Shown here: positions 52,393-60,880 of the stretch, in pieces
Numbering within the stretch: position 1 is the stretch's first letter
How the letters are laid out: every line of letters starts with the position of its first letter
Assembly (NCBI GenBank): GCA_028280415.1
Contig: JANQLV010000041.1
Location: 1 to 64,000, forward strand
Direction of reading: 5' to 3'
Origin: Saprospiraceae bacterium
Lineage (GTDB): Bacteria; Bacteroidota; Bacteroidia; Chitinophagales; Saprospiraceae
Length of the DNA: 64,000 bases
The notes under the pieces: generated by a model
Told to the model about the DNA's origin: nothing
The model's database searches: none
What the model saw: the letters and a program-made list of their open reading frames with translations, nothing else
Made by a program: the position numbers and the translations under genes

Positions 52393-53217
52393 CTAGTTTT
52401 TTTCGAAAACGATAGAAATCCAATTATCCTTACGCTTTGTTCTCAATGGTGAAAAACCCAGGTTTTTCGAAGCTTGAAGCAGTACTTGCGTATCTTTTTC
52501 AATAAAACCCGAGACAATTAATTTGCCGTTTTTAACCAACTTAGAATATAACGAAGGGAGGCTCTCTAAAATTACATTGCGATTGATGTTCGCCAGAACA
52601 AGATCAAAGCCCGATGTTTCTATGTTTTCCAGTGTTCCGTGTATTACCCGAATGTGGTCGGTTTGGTTGATTCGAGCGTTTTCGACAGTATTTTCAAAAG
52701 CAGCCAGTTCGATATCCACCGCTTCAATTGCTCCCGCACCAAGGCGGGCAGCTAAAATGGCTAAAATTCCCGTTCCACAACCATAATCCAGTACTTTCAA
52801 GCCCCTAAAATCCAAGTCCTGCATTTGCTCAATAACCATATAGGTAGTGGCATGATGTCCGGTTCCAAAGGCCATTTTAGGATTAATGATGATTTCATGT
52901 TCTACATTTTCGATCTGATCGTGAAAATCTGCTCGAATTGCACAAAAATCCCCTACAATAATAGGTTGAAAATTGGATTCCCAGACTTGATTCCAGTTTT
53001 CAGCTTTAAGCAGTACTTTTTCGTAGCTAAAATCAAATCTAGTGGCCAGTTTTTCCACTTCTTTATCTAAAGAAGCCTGGTGTAAACGAACCGGAACAAA
53101 TGCATCCACCCCTGCTTCCGTCTCTTGAAAAGTATCAAAAGGAAGTTCTCCGAGAAAGGCCATGATGATCTCTACCAAATCAGCTTTAGCAGAAATCTGA
53201 TAATTAAAATATTCCAT
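52393..53217 (-). CDS. prmA: Ribosomal protein L11 methyltransferase
   Basis: A 274-residue SAM-dependent methyltransferase that trimethylates ribosomal protein L11. The N-terminal substrate domain (about 1-95) is followed by the methyltransferase core: motif I LKVLDYGCGTGILAILAARL (about 138-157), the conserved KMAFGTGHHATT, and the catalytic-like motif DLVLANINRNVI. Family length is about 275-300. It lies 29 bp after the folD stop codon in the same direction. Confidence 0.92.
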   Translation of the reverse strand: MEYFNYQISAKADLVEIIMAFLGELPFDTFQETEAGVDAFVPVRLHQASLDKEVEKLATRFDFSYEKVLLKAENWNQVWESNFQPIIVGDFCAIRADFHDQIENVEHEIIINPKMAFGTGHHATTYMVIEQMQDLDFRGLKVLDYGCGTGILAILAARLGAGAIEAVDIELAAFENTVENARINQTDHIRVIHGTLENIETSGFDLVLANINRNVILESLPSLYSKLVKNGKLIVSGFIEKDTQVLLQASKNLGFSPLRTKRKDNWISIVFEKN

Positions 53218-53246
53218 CGGCTTGGGTTGATTCGAGCAAGCGGTCT

Positions 53247-54134
53247 CTATCCATAGACTTCTTTTTTGGCAGCTCTAAGTGTGTTTTTTATTAAGGAAGT
53301 CACCGTCATTGGGCCGACGCCTCCCGGAACGGGGGTGATAAACGAAGCTTTTTCGGCCACTTCATCGTACTTCACGTCCCCAGTCAGCCGATATCCGCGC
53401 TTGGCATTGGGATCATCCACCCGATTAATCCCCACATCGATAATTACTACTCCTTCCTTTACCATATCAGCCGTCAGGAACTCCGGAATTCCCAGGGCAA
53501 CTACAATAATATCCGCCCGCAGGGTATGGCTTTTCAAATCTTTTGTCCTACTGTGACAAAGTGCAACGGTGGCATTTCCAGGGCGGGCTTTTCGGGATAG
53601 TAATATGCTAATTGGTGTACCAACGATGTTACTCCTTCCGAGCACTACACATTCTTTGCCGGTTACTTCGATATCATAACGTTCGAGCATTTGCAGGATA
53701 CCAAAAGGTGTGGCGGGTAAATAGGCGGGTAAGCCCTGAGCCATTCGTCCAAAATTCACCGGGTGAAAACCATCCACATCCTTATGCGGATCAATAGCCA
53801 AAGTCACCTTTTCTTCATCAATATGTTTAGGTAAAGGCAGCTGGACGATAAAACCATCGATCGCCTCATTTTCGTTGAGTTCATGTACAATCTTTAACAA
53901 TTCTTCTTCCGTAATATTCGAATCTTTACGAATCAAAGTAGAATCGAATCCAACTTTTTCGCAGGAGCGAACCTTGTTTCTGACATAAACCTGGCTTGCC
54001 GGATCTTCTCCCACTAAAACGGCAGCGAGATGCGGGGCTCTTTGCCCACTTGCTTTCATTTCCTGAACCTCCTGGGCAATTTCTTCAATGATTTGCTTTG
54101 ATAATAGTTTTCCATCCAAAATCTTCATAGTCAT
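53247..54134 (-). CDS. folD: Bifunctional methylenetetrahydrofolate dehydrogenase/cyclohydrolase
   Basis: A 295-residue enzyme interconverting 5,10-methylene- and 10-formyl-tetrahydrofolate with NADP. The family motifs are [12 protein letters not shown], the catalytic region [15 protein letters not shown] with Lys, the NADP loop [12 protein letters not shown] and the C-terminal [11 protein letters not shown]. The length matches the family. Two in-frame ATGs (54134 and 54128) are both plausible. It follows the glycosyltransferase gene and precedes prmA, forming a minus-strand run. Confidence 0.96.
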   Translation of the reverse strand: MTMKILDGKLLSKQIIEEIAQEVQEMKASGQRAPHLAAVLVGEDPASQVYVRNKVRSCEKVGFDSTLIRKDSNITEEELLKIVHELNENEAIDGFIVQLPLPKHIDEEKVTLAIDPHKDVDGFHPVNFGRMAQGLPAYLPATPFGILQMLERYDIEVTGKECVVLGRSNIVGTPISILLSRKARPGNATVALCHSRTKDLKSHTLRADIIVVALGIPEFLTADMVKEGVVIIDVGINRVDDPNAKRGYRLTGDVKYDEVAEKASFITPVPGGVGPMTVTSLIKNTLRAAKKEVYG

Positions 54135-54229
54135 TTTTTTATTAGTGGCCGTAGCCTTGTTTGATTTGTCGCTGCGTTTTTTCTAAAATGGCAAAGGTAA
54201 TATTGTACTTAGGATTTTGAAAAAATGAA

Positions 54230-55333
54230 CTAAGTATTTTCAAAAACCTTTTTATAAAAATTAAATAACTTTTCAGCCTCTTTTTCCCAAACAAAAATAC
54301 GGGCCGCTTGTTGGCAGTTTTTCTTTAATCTATTGTACAGCTCTTTACTTTCCAGAAGTTTATTGATGGTATCCGCAAGAATGCGTGGTTCCAGTTCTTT
54401 TAATAAAACAGAAGTTTCGTAAACCTCATTGAGTCTTTGGTATTCCGGAAAATCCATATTAATCGCCGGAACATTCATCTGGATATAATCGAATGCTTTA
54501 TTCGCCAAGGAATAATAATAGCTCAGCCCTTGATTGCGAAGCAAATTGAGGCCAATTGTTGCCTGCCGGGTCAGGTCATCAAGATAAGCCGGTTCTACAA
54601 AACCTTTAAAAATCACTCTGTCGTTCAACTTATGTTCCTTTGCCAGTTTTCTAAGTTTCTGTGATAGATCACCTTCGCCCACCAGCCAGAGCTGCGCGTT
54701 TTCAATCCATTTCATTGCTAAAATCGCTTCTTCCAACCCTCTGCCTTCGTTTAGTGCTCCTTGATAAATAATGATCCTTTTTCCACTACTATCAATATCC
54801 GTTTTATAGTCTTTTCGAAAAGGTACATTTCGAATCACTTCGAAGGGCGTACCGTACTTTTCCTCAAAAATATCGGCAATACTTTGACTCACTGTATATG
54901 CGTAATTCAAACGGGGAACGATCAATTTTTCCAGCCAGGTCCATATTTTTTTCACCAAAGGGCGGTTGATGACTTCGGGTACTTCAGTGAAATATTCATG
55001 TGCATCATAGATCATCTTTTTCCCTCTGATTTTAGCAATAAAAAAAGCCGGCGCGATTGTATCCAGATCAATGGCGCATATGGCATCGCATTTTTTAAAA
55101 AGTAAAAAGAAGCACAAGCGCAAATTATATTCAATATAAAATGCTTTTCCATTTTCAAAAAAGCAGCTTAAGCGTTTTTGCTGAAAAGTTCTTGGAGACA
55201 GAGGAACAGAGGATTTTCTTTTCCTCCCGATTAAAAGAATTTCATAAGACTGAGCAAGTGTCGTACAAATCCGGATCATACGCTGATCGTAAGTCAGGTC
55301 ATTAGTTACAGTAAATAAAATGCGTTTGCTCAT
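54230..55333 (-). CDS. Family 4 glycosyltransferase
   Basis: A 367-residue GT-B enzyme. The N-terminal domain begins SKRILFTVTNDLTYDQRMIR (a YDxRM pattern of GT4 enzymes). The C-terminal nucleotide-sugar domain carries IIIYQGALNEGRGLEEAILA, LWLVGEGDLSQKLRKLA and ANKAFDYIQMNVPAI. The E of the EX7E-like motif is replaced by KAFDYIQMNVPAINM, as in some GT4 subgroups. Met at 55333 is preferred over an ATG six codons upstream because the family begins at SKRI. It is in the same operon as recQ (30 bp downstream). It may glycosylate a cell-surface glycan. Confidence 0.87.
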   Translation of the reverse strand: MSKRILFTVTNDLTYDQRMIRICTTLAQSYEILLIGRKRKSSVPLSPRTFQQKRLSCFFENGKAFYIEYNLRLCFFLLFKKCDAICAIDLDTIAPAFFIAKIRGKKMIYDAHEYFTEVPEVINRPLVKKIWTWLEKLIVPRLNYAYTVSQSIADIFEEKYGTPFEVIRNVPFRKDYKTDIDSSGKRIIIYQGALNEGRGLEEAILAMKWIENAQLWLVGEGDLSQKLRKLAKEHKLNDRVIFKGFVEPAYLDDLTRQATIGLNLLRNQGLSYYYSLANKAFDYIQMNVPAINMDFPEYQRLNEVYETSVLLKELEPRILADTINKLLESKELYNRLKKNCQQAARIFVWEKEAEKLFNFYKKVFENT

Positions 55334-55363
55334 ACGATTCAAAATTCCCAATAGTAAACAGCT

Positions 55364-57268
55364 CTATATCTCAAAAATGAGTTTTCCGTTTTTTTCGCTC
55401 AAAATCCCTTCATCCAGCAGATAGTCGAGGGTTTGCAGAACCTGTTCCTTTCTCTTTGGAGCAAAAGCATCTACGATTTCTTCCAGACTCAAAGCACCAT
55501 CTTTAAGTACCATCCGAATTTTTTGCTCGTACTGTTTAAAGGATTCACTGTCAAGACCGGATTTATTTTTTTCAAGACAAACATCACAAATTCCGCAATC
55601 ATCCGTTTCCGTTTCATTGAAATAATTCAATAACTGTCGACTTCGGCAAATTTGATCTTCGGCATAAGCAACAACCCGGTCAATCCGTTCTTTATGTCTC
55701 TGTTTTCTGAATTCGTATAATTTTTTATCAAAAATCAGATTCTTTGCATCGATCCGTTCTTCCAGCAGTGTTAGTTGAGGTTGATCTTTTTGCGGTTTAT
55801 AATGAATGATCCCCTGAGCTTTCAGATTATTAAAAAGCATTTCCAATTCTGTTTTGGAAATCTTTAAAAAGCGCGCTAACTGGTATTCATTAATATTAAC
55901 AAAATGGCTAAAGGCTCCCTGATAGGTTCTTAAAATCGTTTTGATCAATAAATCGAACTTCCTGTTTTTCAACTGAAAATCGTATAGTTCCTCCTTACTT
56001 ACCTGCACTTTGAGCTTGCTCGGGATATAAACAGCCTCACTCATGGAAAGCCAGCCATCATCCGCCAGAATTTTCAGGCCATTAAGTGCCTTGATCGTTT
56101 CGAAATTATAATTTTTCGCAAAGCGTATAATATCAAAATCATAACTCTCCCCCTTACCACTACCAATAGCTAATTGCAAAAAACTTCCCAAAGCCTGATA
56201 GACTCTTCTCACCTCTTTTAAATCGGGAAAAGCAAGTTCATATTGCCGAATTAAAGTCATTTTATCCGCTTCATTATACAACAATACGGCGTATGATTTT
56301 TTACCATCTCTTCCTCCCCGGCCCGCTTCCTGAAAATAGGCTTCAAGACTATCCGGCAAATCCATATGTACAACCGAGCGTACATCCGGCTTATCGATCC
56401 CCATTCCAAAAGCATTGGTGGAAACAATAATTCGAATTTTATTCTGCATCCAGTCATCTTGCTTTTTCGATCGATCTTCGGGACTCAATCCGGCATGGTA
56501 AAAGTCTGCTCTGATGCTATTGCGCTGGAGGAAGAGCGCTATTTCCTTGGTCTTTCTTCGATTTCGGACATACACTACTCCTGAACCCTTTACATTTTTA
56601 ACGATGCTTAGAAGTTTGGCATTTTTATTTTCCTCCTGCAATACTACATAGGCCAGGTTGGGCCGGTTAAAACTGTTTTGAAATACATTCGATTTTTGAA
56701 AAGACAGTTTATCCTGGATGTCTTTGACAACTTCTTTTGTAGCAGTAGCCGTCAGTGCTAATATCGGAGCAGGTTTATCCAGCCATTCCCGTACTTCAGC
56801 TATTCTCAAATAGGCAGGTCTGAAATCATAGCCCCATTGAGAAATACAATGTGCCTCATCAACAGCGATTAGATTGATATTCATTTGCTTGATCCTTTCA
56901 ATTGCCAAATCCGAAATCAACCTCTCAGGAGAGAGATACAGCAATTTGATTTCGCCGTAAATGCAGTTATCCAGAATGCGGTCAATATCCTTGAAGTGCA
57001 TCCCGGAATAAACCGCTTCCGCCCGAATATTGCGTTTCCGCAAATTGTAAACCTGATCTTTCATCAATGCAATTAAAGGCGAAATAACCAATGTGATCCC
57101 CGGCTTGCAATGCGCCGGCACCTGATAACATATGGATTTTCCACCACCGGTAGGTAATAAGGCCAGCGTATCTTTTCCCTCCAGTACAGATTCTATGATC
57201 TCCTGCTGCGCAGGTCTGAAGGATTCAAATCCCCAATAATCTTTTAGAATCGCTAATGGTGTAGGCAT
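55364..57268 (-). CDS. recQ: RecQ-family ATP-dependent DNA helicase (short form)
   Basis: A 634-residue superfamily 2 helicase. Motif I is LLPTGGGKSICYQVPA (about 37-52), motif II is VDEAHCISQWGYDFRP, motif III is ALTATAT, and motifs V/VI are VSTNAFGMGIDKPDVR and YFQEAGRGGRDG. The zinc-binding RQC region is visible as CRSRQLLNYF and TDDCGICDVC. A winged-helix part follows; there is no C-terminal HRDC domain, which makes it the shorter RecQ form. It unwinds DNA 3' to 5' during recombinational repair. It is the first gene in an apparent unit with a glycosyltransferase, folD and prmA. Confidence 0.95.
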   Translation of the reverse strand: MPTPLAILKDYWGFESFRPAQQEIIESVLEGKDTLALLPTGGGKSICYQVPAHCKPGITLVISPLIALMKDQVYNLRKRNIRAEAVYSGMHFKDIDRILDNCIYGEIKLLYLSPERLISDLAIERIKQMNINLIAVDEAHCISQWGYDFRPAYLRIAEVREWLDKPAPILALTATATKEVVKDIQDKLSFQKSNVFQNSFNRPNLAYVVLQEENKNAKLLSIVKNVKGSGVVYVRNRRKTKEIALFLQRNSIRADFYHAGLSPEDRSKKQDDWMQNKIRIIVSTNAFGMGIDKPDVRSVVHMDLPDSLEAYFQEAGRGGRDGKKSYAVLLYNEADKMTLIRQYELAFPDLKEVRRVYQALGSFLQLAIGSGKGESYDFDIIRFAKNYNFETIKALNGLKILADDGWLSMSEAVYIPSKLKVQVSKEELYDFQLKNRKFDLLIKTILRTYQGAFSHFVNINEYQLARFLKISKTELEMLFNNLKAQGIIHYKPQKDQPQLTLLEERIDAKNLIFDKKLYEFRKQRHKERIDRVVAYAEDQICRSRQLLNYFNETETDDCGICDVCLEKNKSGLDSESFKQYEQKIRMVLKDGALSLEEIVDAFAPKRKEQVLQTLDYLLDEGILSEKNGKLIFEI

Positions 57269-57270
57269 TT

Positions 57271-57327
57271 TTCGAAAATCGTTATTCGTTTATTCGGGGT
57301 TCGGAAGCTGCGAATCGAAGGTCGAAC
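57271..57327. repeat. ATTCG-rich degenerate repeat
   Basis: Recurrent ATTCG/ TTCGGGG words (CGTTATTCGTTTATTCGGGG) directly upstream of recQ, similar to the arrays at 1 and 1871 and the reverse-complement stretch at 60471. Confidence 0.6.
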
Positions 57328-57340
57328 AAATGTAAATATA

Positions 57341-57381
57341 AAACAAAAACGGAGTACCTTTTCTAAAAGCACTCCGTTTTT
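57341..57381 (-). terminator. Terminator of the DUF6089 gene
   Basis: AAAAACGGAGT (57345-57355) pairs with ACTCCGTTTTT (57371-57381); on the minus strand the stem ends in TTTTTGTTT. The loop is 15 nt. It lies 20 bp past the stop at 57402. Confidence 0.88.
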
Positions 57382-57401
57382 GATCTTTGCAGAATCTTCA
57401 A

Positions 57402-58244
57402 CTAGAAAGTAGGACAACCGGATTTTTTACGAGATCTGGAACGACTCCCCACCAAACCATTATCGATGAAATTATAGGAAATTGAAAATCCGGTGAAAAC
57501 ATACCAATCCAGATTATCCGGATTTCCTCTTTGCGCTCCTCCGGGAATATCTTCGCCGCTTCGATTGGCCAAAGCCGCCGCCAATTCTCCATTAGCAGCA
57601 GCAAGGATATCTCCATCTACATACCTCGTACTTACATCGTCCAGATAATCTGTAAACGTTTTGCGCAATCCGAGTTCCGCTCCTAAAGTCCATTTATCAT
57701 TAATCGCATATTTCAGACCGCCCCCAAATGGAATGACAACCTGAACAAGGCTATATTTCTCACCGTATTCCGGAATCCCCTGTCCTTCTGTACCAAGTGG
57801 TTGTAGCTCCACCCATTCATCATTATATTTAGTACGCGGATTAAAATGTACAAAACCAACACCGACAAAAACATAGGGAGAAAATACTCTTTCCAAAGCA
57901 TAAGGTTGAAAGCCAAGAATATTAAACTCTCCAGTAAGACTTACATCGATTAGATCGGAGCGAAAGTTTAAGTTACGGGAACGATCATTATCTGCATCAT
58001 CCGCAGAAATAGTTCCGTAAGTAATCCCCAGTTTAACCGAAAGGTAATTATTCATATTATACCTTCCGAAAGCTCCAAAAGAGGCATGCGTACGCCCGAG
58101 TGAAGTTTTCAGATTTGAAGGGGAAAGATCCCCCTGATAATTGGAAGTCCCGGCAATCAGGCCGATTTCAGTATATTGAGCATTAAGTATAAGCGGGAGT
58201 AGAGCAGCTAGCAAAAAGCAGATTTTTTTAAGCATTCTTCTCAA
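57402..58244 (-). CDS. DUF6089-type outer-membrane beta-barrel protein
   Basis: A 280-residue protein with a signal peptide (ending LNAQ, about 22). It starts with EIGLIAGTSNYQGDLSPS, the family hallmark, and continues with amphipathic barrel strands: SVKLGITYGTISADDADNDR, VSLTGEFNILGFQPY, PYVFVGVGFVHFNP and GLKYAINDKWTLGAELGLRKT. It ends with VFTGFSISYNFI and a basic tail containing SRSRSRKKSGC. DUF6089 proteins are common in Bacteroidota and are presumed outer-membrane porin-like barrels. The tail's arginine/lysine cluster is not typical of a membrane-embedded end and could be a cell-wall or RNA contact. Confidence 0.85.
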   Translation of the reverse strand: MRRMLKKICFLLAALLPLILNAQYTEIGLIAGTSNYQGDLSPSNLKTSLGRTHASFGAFGRYNMNNYLSVKLGITYGTISADDADNDRSRNLNFRSDLIDVSLTGEFNILGFQPYALERVFSPYVFVGVGFVHFNPRTKYNDEWVELQPLGTEGQGIPEYGEKYSLVQVVIPFGGGLKYAINDKWTLGAELGLRKTFTDYLDDVSTRYVDGDILAAANGELAAALANRSGEDIPGGAQRGNPDNLDWYVFTGFSISYNFIDNGLVGSRSRSRKKSGCPTF

Positions 58245-58602
58245 TTTATTTTATTCAAAAAATAGGGGTAAAAAATAATTTAAGAGCGGGTTCGGGATTT
58301 CGTAATTGGCTACAAATGTTCAGTTTCACTGCAAAAATCAAATTCCAAAACACTCTCCAAGTCTGTATTTAGACGTAAAAATAAGTTTTTTGATTCGATT
58401 TAATTGTTAAAGGTTGTTGATAGCTTTATTCTATCGGTTTATCATACACAAACCGTTCCTTTGTCTATTTGAGTCAAACTACAAACTTTGTTTATGCTAT
58501 ATTCGTTATAATTATCCTATTTTTGGTGAAATATTGCAGTTTTGAAAGCCCAGGAATTTTCAAAACTATTCATTAACTCAAATCATAAAAAATTAGAAAG
58601 TA
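58245..58602. other. Divergent intergenic region
   Basis: 358 bp between the DUF6089 gene (minus) and the S8 protease gene (plus). It contains a -7 box for the latter at 58518-58525. No other structure was recognised. Confidence 0.5.
58518..58525 (+). promoter_or_regulatory. Candidate -7 box of the S8 protease gene
   Basis: TATTTTTG matches TANNTTTG exactly, 77 bp before the start codon. The nearest upstream TTTG (58487) is 27 bp away, too far for the usual spacing. Confidence 0.4.
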
Positions 58603-60285
58603 ATGAAGTTTAAATTGTTTATGTCGGCTGCTTTACTAATGTTTTTTAGCAGTTTTGTAATAGCCCAGGGAGGAGATAAAAAAGAAGTACCAAAGGACTG
58701 GTTTCATTTTAATCCTTCCAATTCGGAATATCCGGGTATTGATACGCGGAGTACTTATGAAAAACTTTTAAAAGACAGAAAATCAGAAACTGTTATTGTT
58801 GCCGTAATTGATGGAGGGGTAGATCCAATGCACGAGGATCTCAAAGATATTATGTGGGTTAACACGGATGAAATCCCGGGTAATGGTATTGATGATGATA
58901 AAAATGGCTATGTTGACGACGTACACGGATGGAATTTCATTGGCAACAAGGATGGAAGAAATGTTAATGCTGATGCTTTAGAGATTACTCGCCTGGTTGC
59001 GAAATACCGAAAAATGTTCAAAGACAAAGATGTTTCTTCTCTTTCTAAAAAGGAGAAAAAGCTCTATGATAAATTCCAGGAGATGGAAAAAGAAGTAGTT
59101 GCTGAAAAAGAAACCTGGGCAAAACGCTATCAGGAATCCGGTATCCCTTTGTATAAAAATGCTTTCGCTACCATGAAAAAGCATCTCGGCAAAGAAACGA
59201 TTGCCAATGAGGATTTATCCAAAGTTGAAAGTACGGATACAGAAGTACAACAAGCTTTGACTCTACTCCAGTCAATTGTTGAGAAAGGAGCTAATCTGGT
59301 AGAAATGGAAAAAGAACTAAAAGCCATAGACGCGCAATATCTTCCAAGAGTTGAAAGCTATTACAATCCTGATTTCGATCCAAGACATATCGTAGGTGAC
59401 AACTATGCTGACGCTAAGGAGCGATACTACGGAAATGCGGATATCAAGGGCCCTGATGCCGATCACGGGACACATGTTGCAGGTATTATTGCTGCTTCCA
59501 GAGGAAATGGTATTGGTATGGATGGAATTGCAGATAATGTGAGAATCATGGGCGTGCGCTGTGTACCTAATGGTGATGAGCGCGATAAAGATGTGGCTAA
59601 TGCTATTCGTTATGCAGTAGATAATGGAGCAACTGTAATCAATATGAGTTTTGGAAAAAGTTATTCCTGGAACAAACGCGTTGTAGACGAAGCTGTAAAA
59701 TATGCTCAGAAGCACGATGTTCTTTTAGTACATGCTGCCGGAAATGATGGTAAAGACAATGATACTTCCAATAACTTCCCGAATGATGTGTACGATAAAA
59801 AAGGCTGGTTCAAGCCTAAAAAAGCAAAAGTATGGATCGAGGTTGGAGCATTAAACCACGATAAAGGAGAAAAGAAGGCAGCCAGCTTCTCTAATTATGG
59901 AAAAGAAGGCGTAGACGTTTTTGCCCCAGGTGTTGCAATTTATTCTACTACTTCAGATAATAATTACGATAGCTATCCGGGAACTTCCATGGCTTCTCCG
60001 ATGGTAGCTGGTGTTGCAGCTCTGATGCGTTCATACTACCCTGAGTTATCCGCAAAGCAGGTTAAAGAAATTATTATGGAATCTTCTGTAAAATCTGATC
60101 AAATGGTTGTGAAGCCAGGAACAGATGAAAAAATAAAATTTTCTGATCTTTCTGTGACCGGTGGAATACTCAATTCTTACAAAGCAATGGAGAAAGCTTC
60201 CAAAACCAAAGGTAAGCGCAAGAAAAAATTCCGCTCAAAAGCAGCCGCTAATGCCAGCGCGATTAACAAGGCTGGAAAAGCATAA
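58603..60285 (+). CDS. S8 (subtilisin) family exported peptidase with helical insert
   Basis: A 560-residue exported serine peptidase. The signal peptide ends at VIAQ (residue 22). The catalytic triad is D70 (AVIDGGVDPMHED), H288 (DADHGTHVAGIIAA) and S462 (GTSMASPMVAGVAAL). The oxyanion-hole Asn lies in VHAAGNDG. Between Asp and His there is an insert of about 150 residues, strongly charged and helical (residues about 125-240: KMFKDKDVSSLSKKEKKLYD). The C-terminus is basic (KGKRKKKFRSKAAANAS) and lacks a T9SS sorting domain. Probably a periplasmic or secreted protease of broad specificity. Single gene, terminator follows. Confidence 0.93.
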   Translation: MKFKLFMSAALLMFFSSFVIAQGGDKKEVPKDWFHFNPSNSEYPGIDTRSTYEKLLKDRKSETVIVAVIDGGVDPMHEDLKDIMWVNTDEIPGNGIDDDKNGYVDDVHGWNFIGNKDGRNVNADALEITRLVAKYRKMFKDKDVSSLSKKEKKLYDKFQEMEKEVVAEKETWAKRYQESGIPLYKNAFATMKKHLGKETIANEDLSKVESTDTEVQQALTLLQSIVEKGANLVEMEKELKAIDAQYLPRVESYYNPDFDPRHIVGDNYADAKERYYGNADIKGPDADHGTHVAGIIAASRGNGIGMDGIADNVRIMGVRCVPNGDERDKDVANAIRYAVDNGATVINMSFGKSYSWNKRVVDEAVKYAQKHDVLLVHAAGNDGKDNDTSNNFPNDVYDKKGWFKPKKAKVWIEVGALNHDKGEKKAASFSNYGKEGVDVFAPGVAIYSTTSDNNYDSYPGTSMASPMVAGVAALMRSYYPELSAKQVKEIIMESSVKSDQMVVKPGTDEKIKFSDLSVTGGILNSYKAMEKASKTKGKRKKKFRSKAAANASAINKAGKA

Positions 60286-60352
60286 TTAATTTATAATGGA
60301 TATTTTTCTAATGAGATAGTATAACAGAAAATCCATTTTAAACAAGTTCAAT

Positions 60353-60392
60353 AAAAAAGGTATTCGTTCTTCCTGAATCGAATACCTTTTTT
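60353..60392 (+). terminator. Terminator of the S8 protease gene
   Basis: AAAAAAGGTATTCG (60353-60366) pairs perfectly with CGAATACCTTTTTT (60379-60392) around a 12-nt loop. A-run and T-run on either side make it potentially bidirectional. Confidence 0.93.
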
Positions 60393-60470
60393 ATTTTCTA
60401 ATTTGTTTCCTACGAAATAAAATTTGAAAGTCTAATTGCTAAATGTGCTGATACAAAATCTTGGGGAGAA

Positions 60471-60526
60471 AATCGAACCTCGAAATTCGAAAAAACGACG
60501 AGAAGCTAAATACGAATAACGAATAA
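60471..60526. repeat. CGAA-rich degenerate repeat (reverse ATTCG family)
   Basis: CGAACCTCGAAATTCGAAAA and ACGAATAACGAATAA are the reverse complement of the ATTCGTTATTCG words found at 57271 and 1871. The pieces are degenerate. Confidence 0.55.
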
Positions 60527-60585
60527 TTTTTTATTTCCAATGAAGTAATCATTGTCCCCATTTATTTCATCCCTACAGCTAAACG

Positions 60586-60876
60586 TTAGCGGATAATCAC
60601 TTCTTCAATATAGTCCTCCCCCAGTTCCTCGTTGATAATTGTTCGGATTTTATCCCTCCCCATACTGAGTTCCTGCTTAAGAGAAGAAGACTGGATAGTG
60701 ACATATAATTTTTTTGCCCGGATTCTGATATCAGTAGTGTAACGGTTAATACTGGTCCCCATCAATTCTACCCACATGGACTTGATTCTGGTCTGGTTTA
60801 GTTTGGACCGGAGTTTATAGGTATCCACCATTTCTTTAAGGACATCTTTTAAATGTTGATCATTATGCCGTTTCAT
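60586..60876 (-). CDS. DUF721 (DciA-like) protein
   Basis: A 96-residue protein of the DUF721/DciA family: LKDVLKEMVDTYKLRSKLNQ, then TRIKSMWVELMGTSINRYT, IRAKKLYVTIQSSSLKQELS and a C-terminal IRTIINEELGEDYIEEVIIR. DciA loads the replicative helicase DnaB in bacteria without DnaC. The frame is open 31 codons further upstream but overlaps recF there; the ATG at 60876 matches the family start. It begins 4 bp after the recF stop at 60881, so the two are translationally close. Confidence 0.88.
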   Translation of the reverse strand: MKRHNDQHLKDVLKEMVDTYKLRSKLNQTRIKSMWVELMGTSINRYTTDIRIRAKKLYVTIQSSSLKQELSMGRDKIRTIINEELGEDYIEEVIIR

Positions 60877-60880
60877 GATT

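Larger units (their letters stand above)
60286..60585. other. Intergenic region with terminator and ATTCG-rich repeat
   Basis: 300 bp between the S8 peptidase gene and the DUF721 gene (convergent). It holds a strong terminator at 60353-60392 and a TTCG/CGAA-rich stretch at 60471-60526. No further gene visible. Confidence 0.6.
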
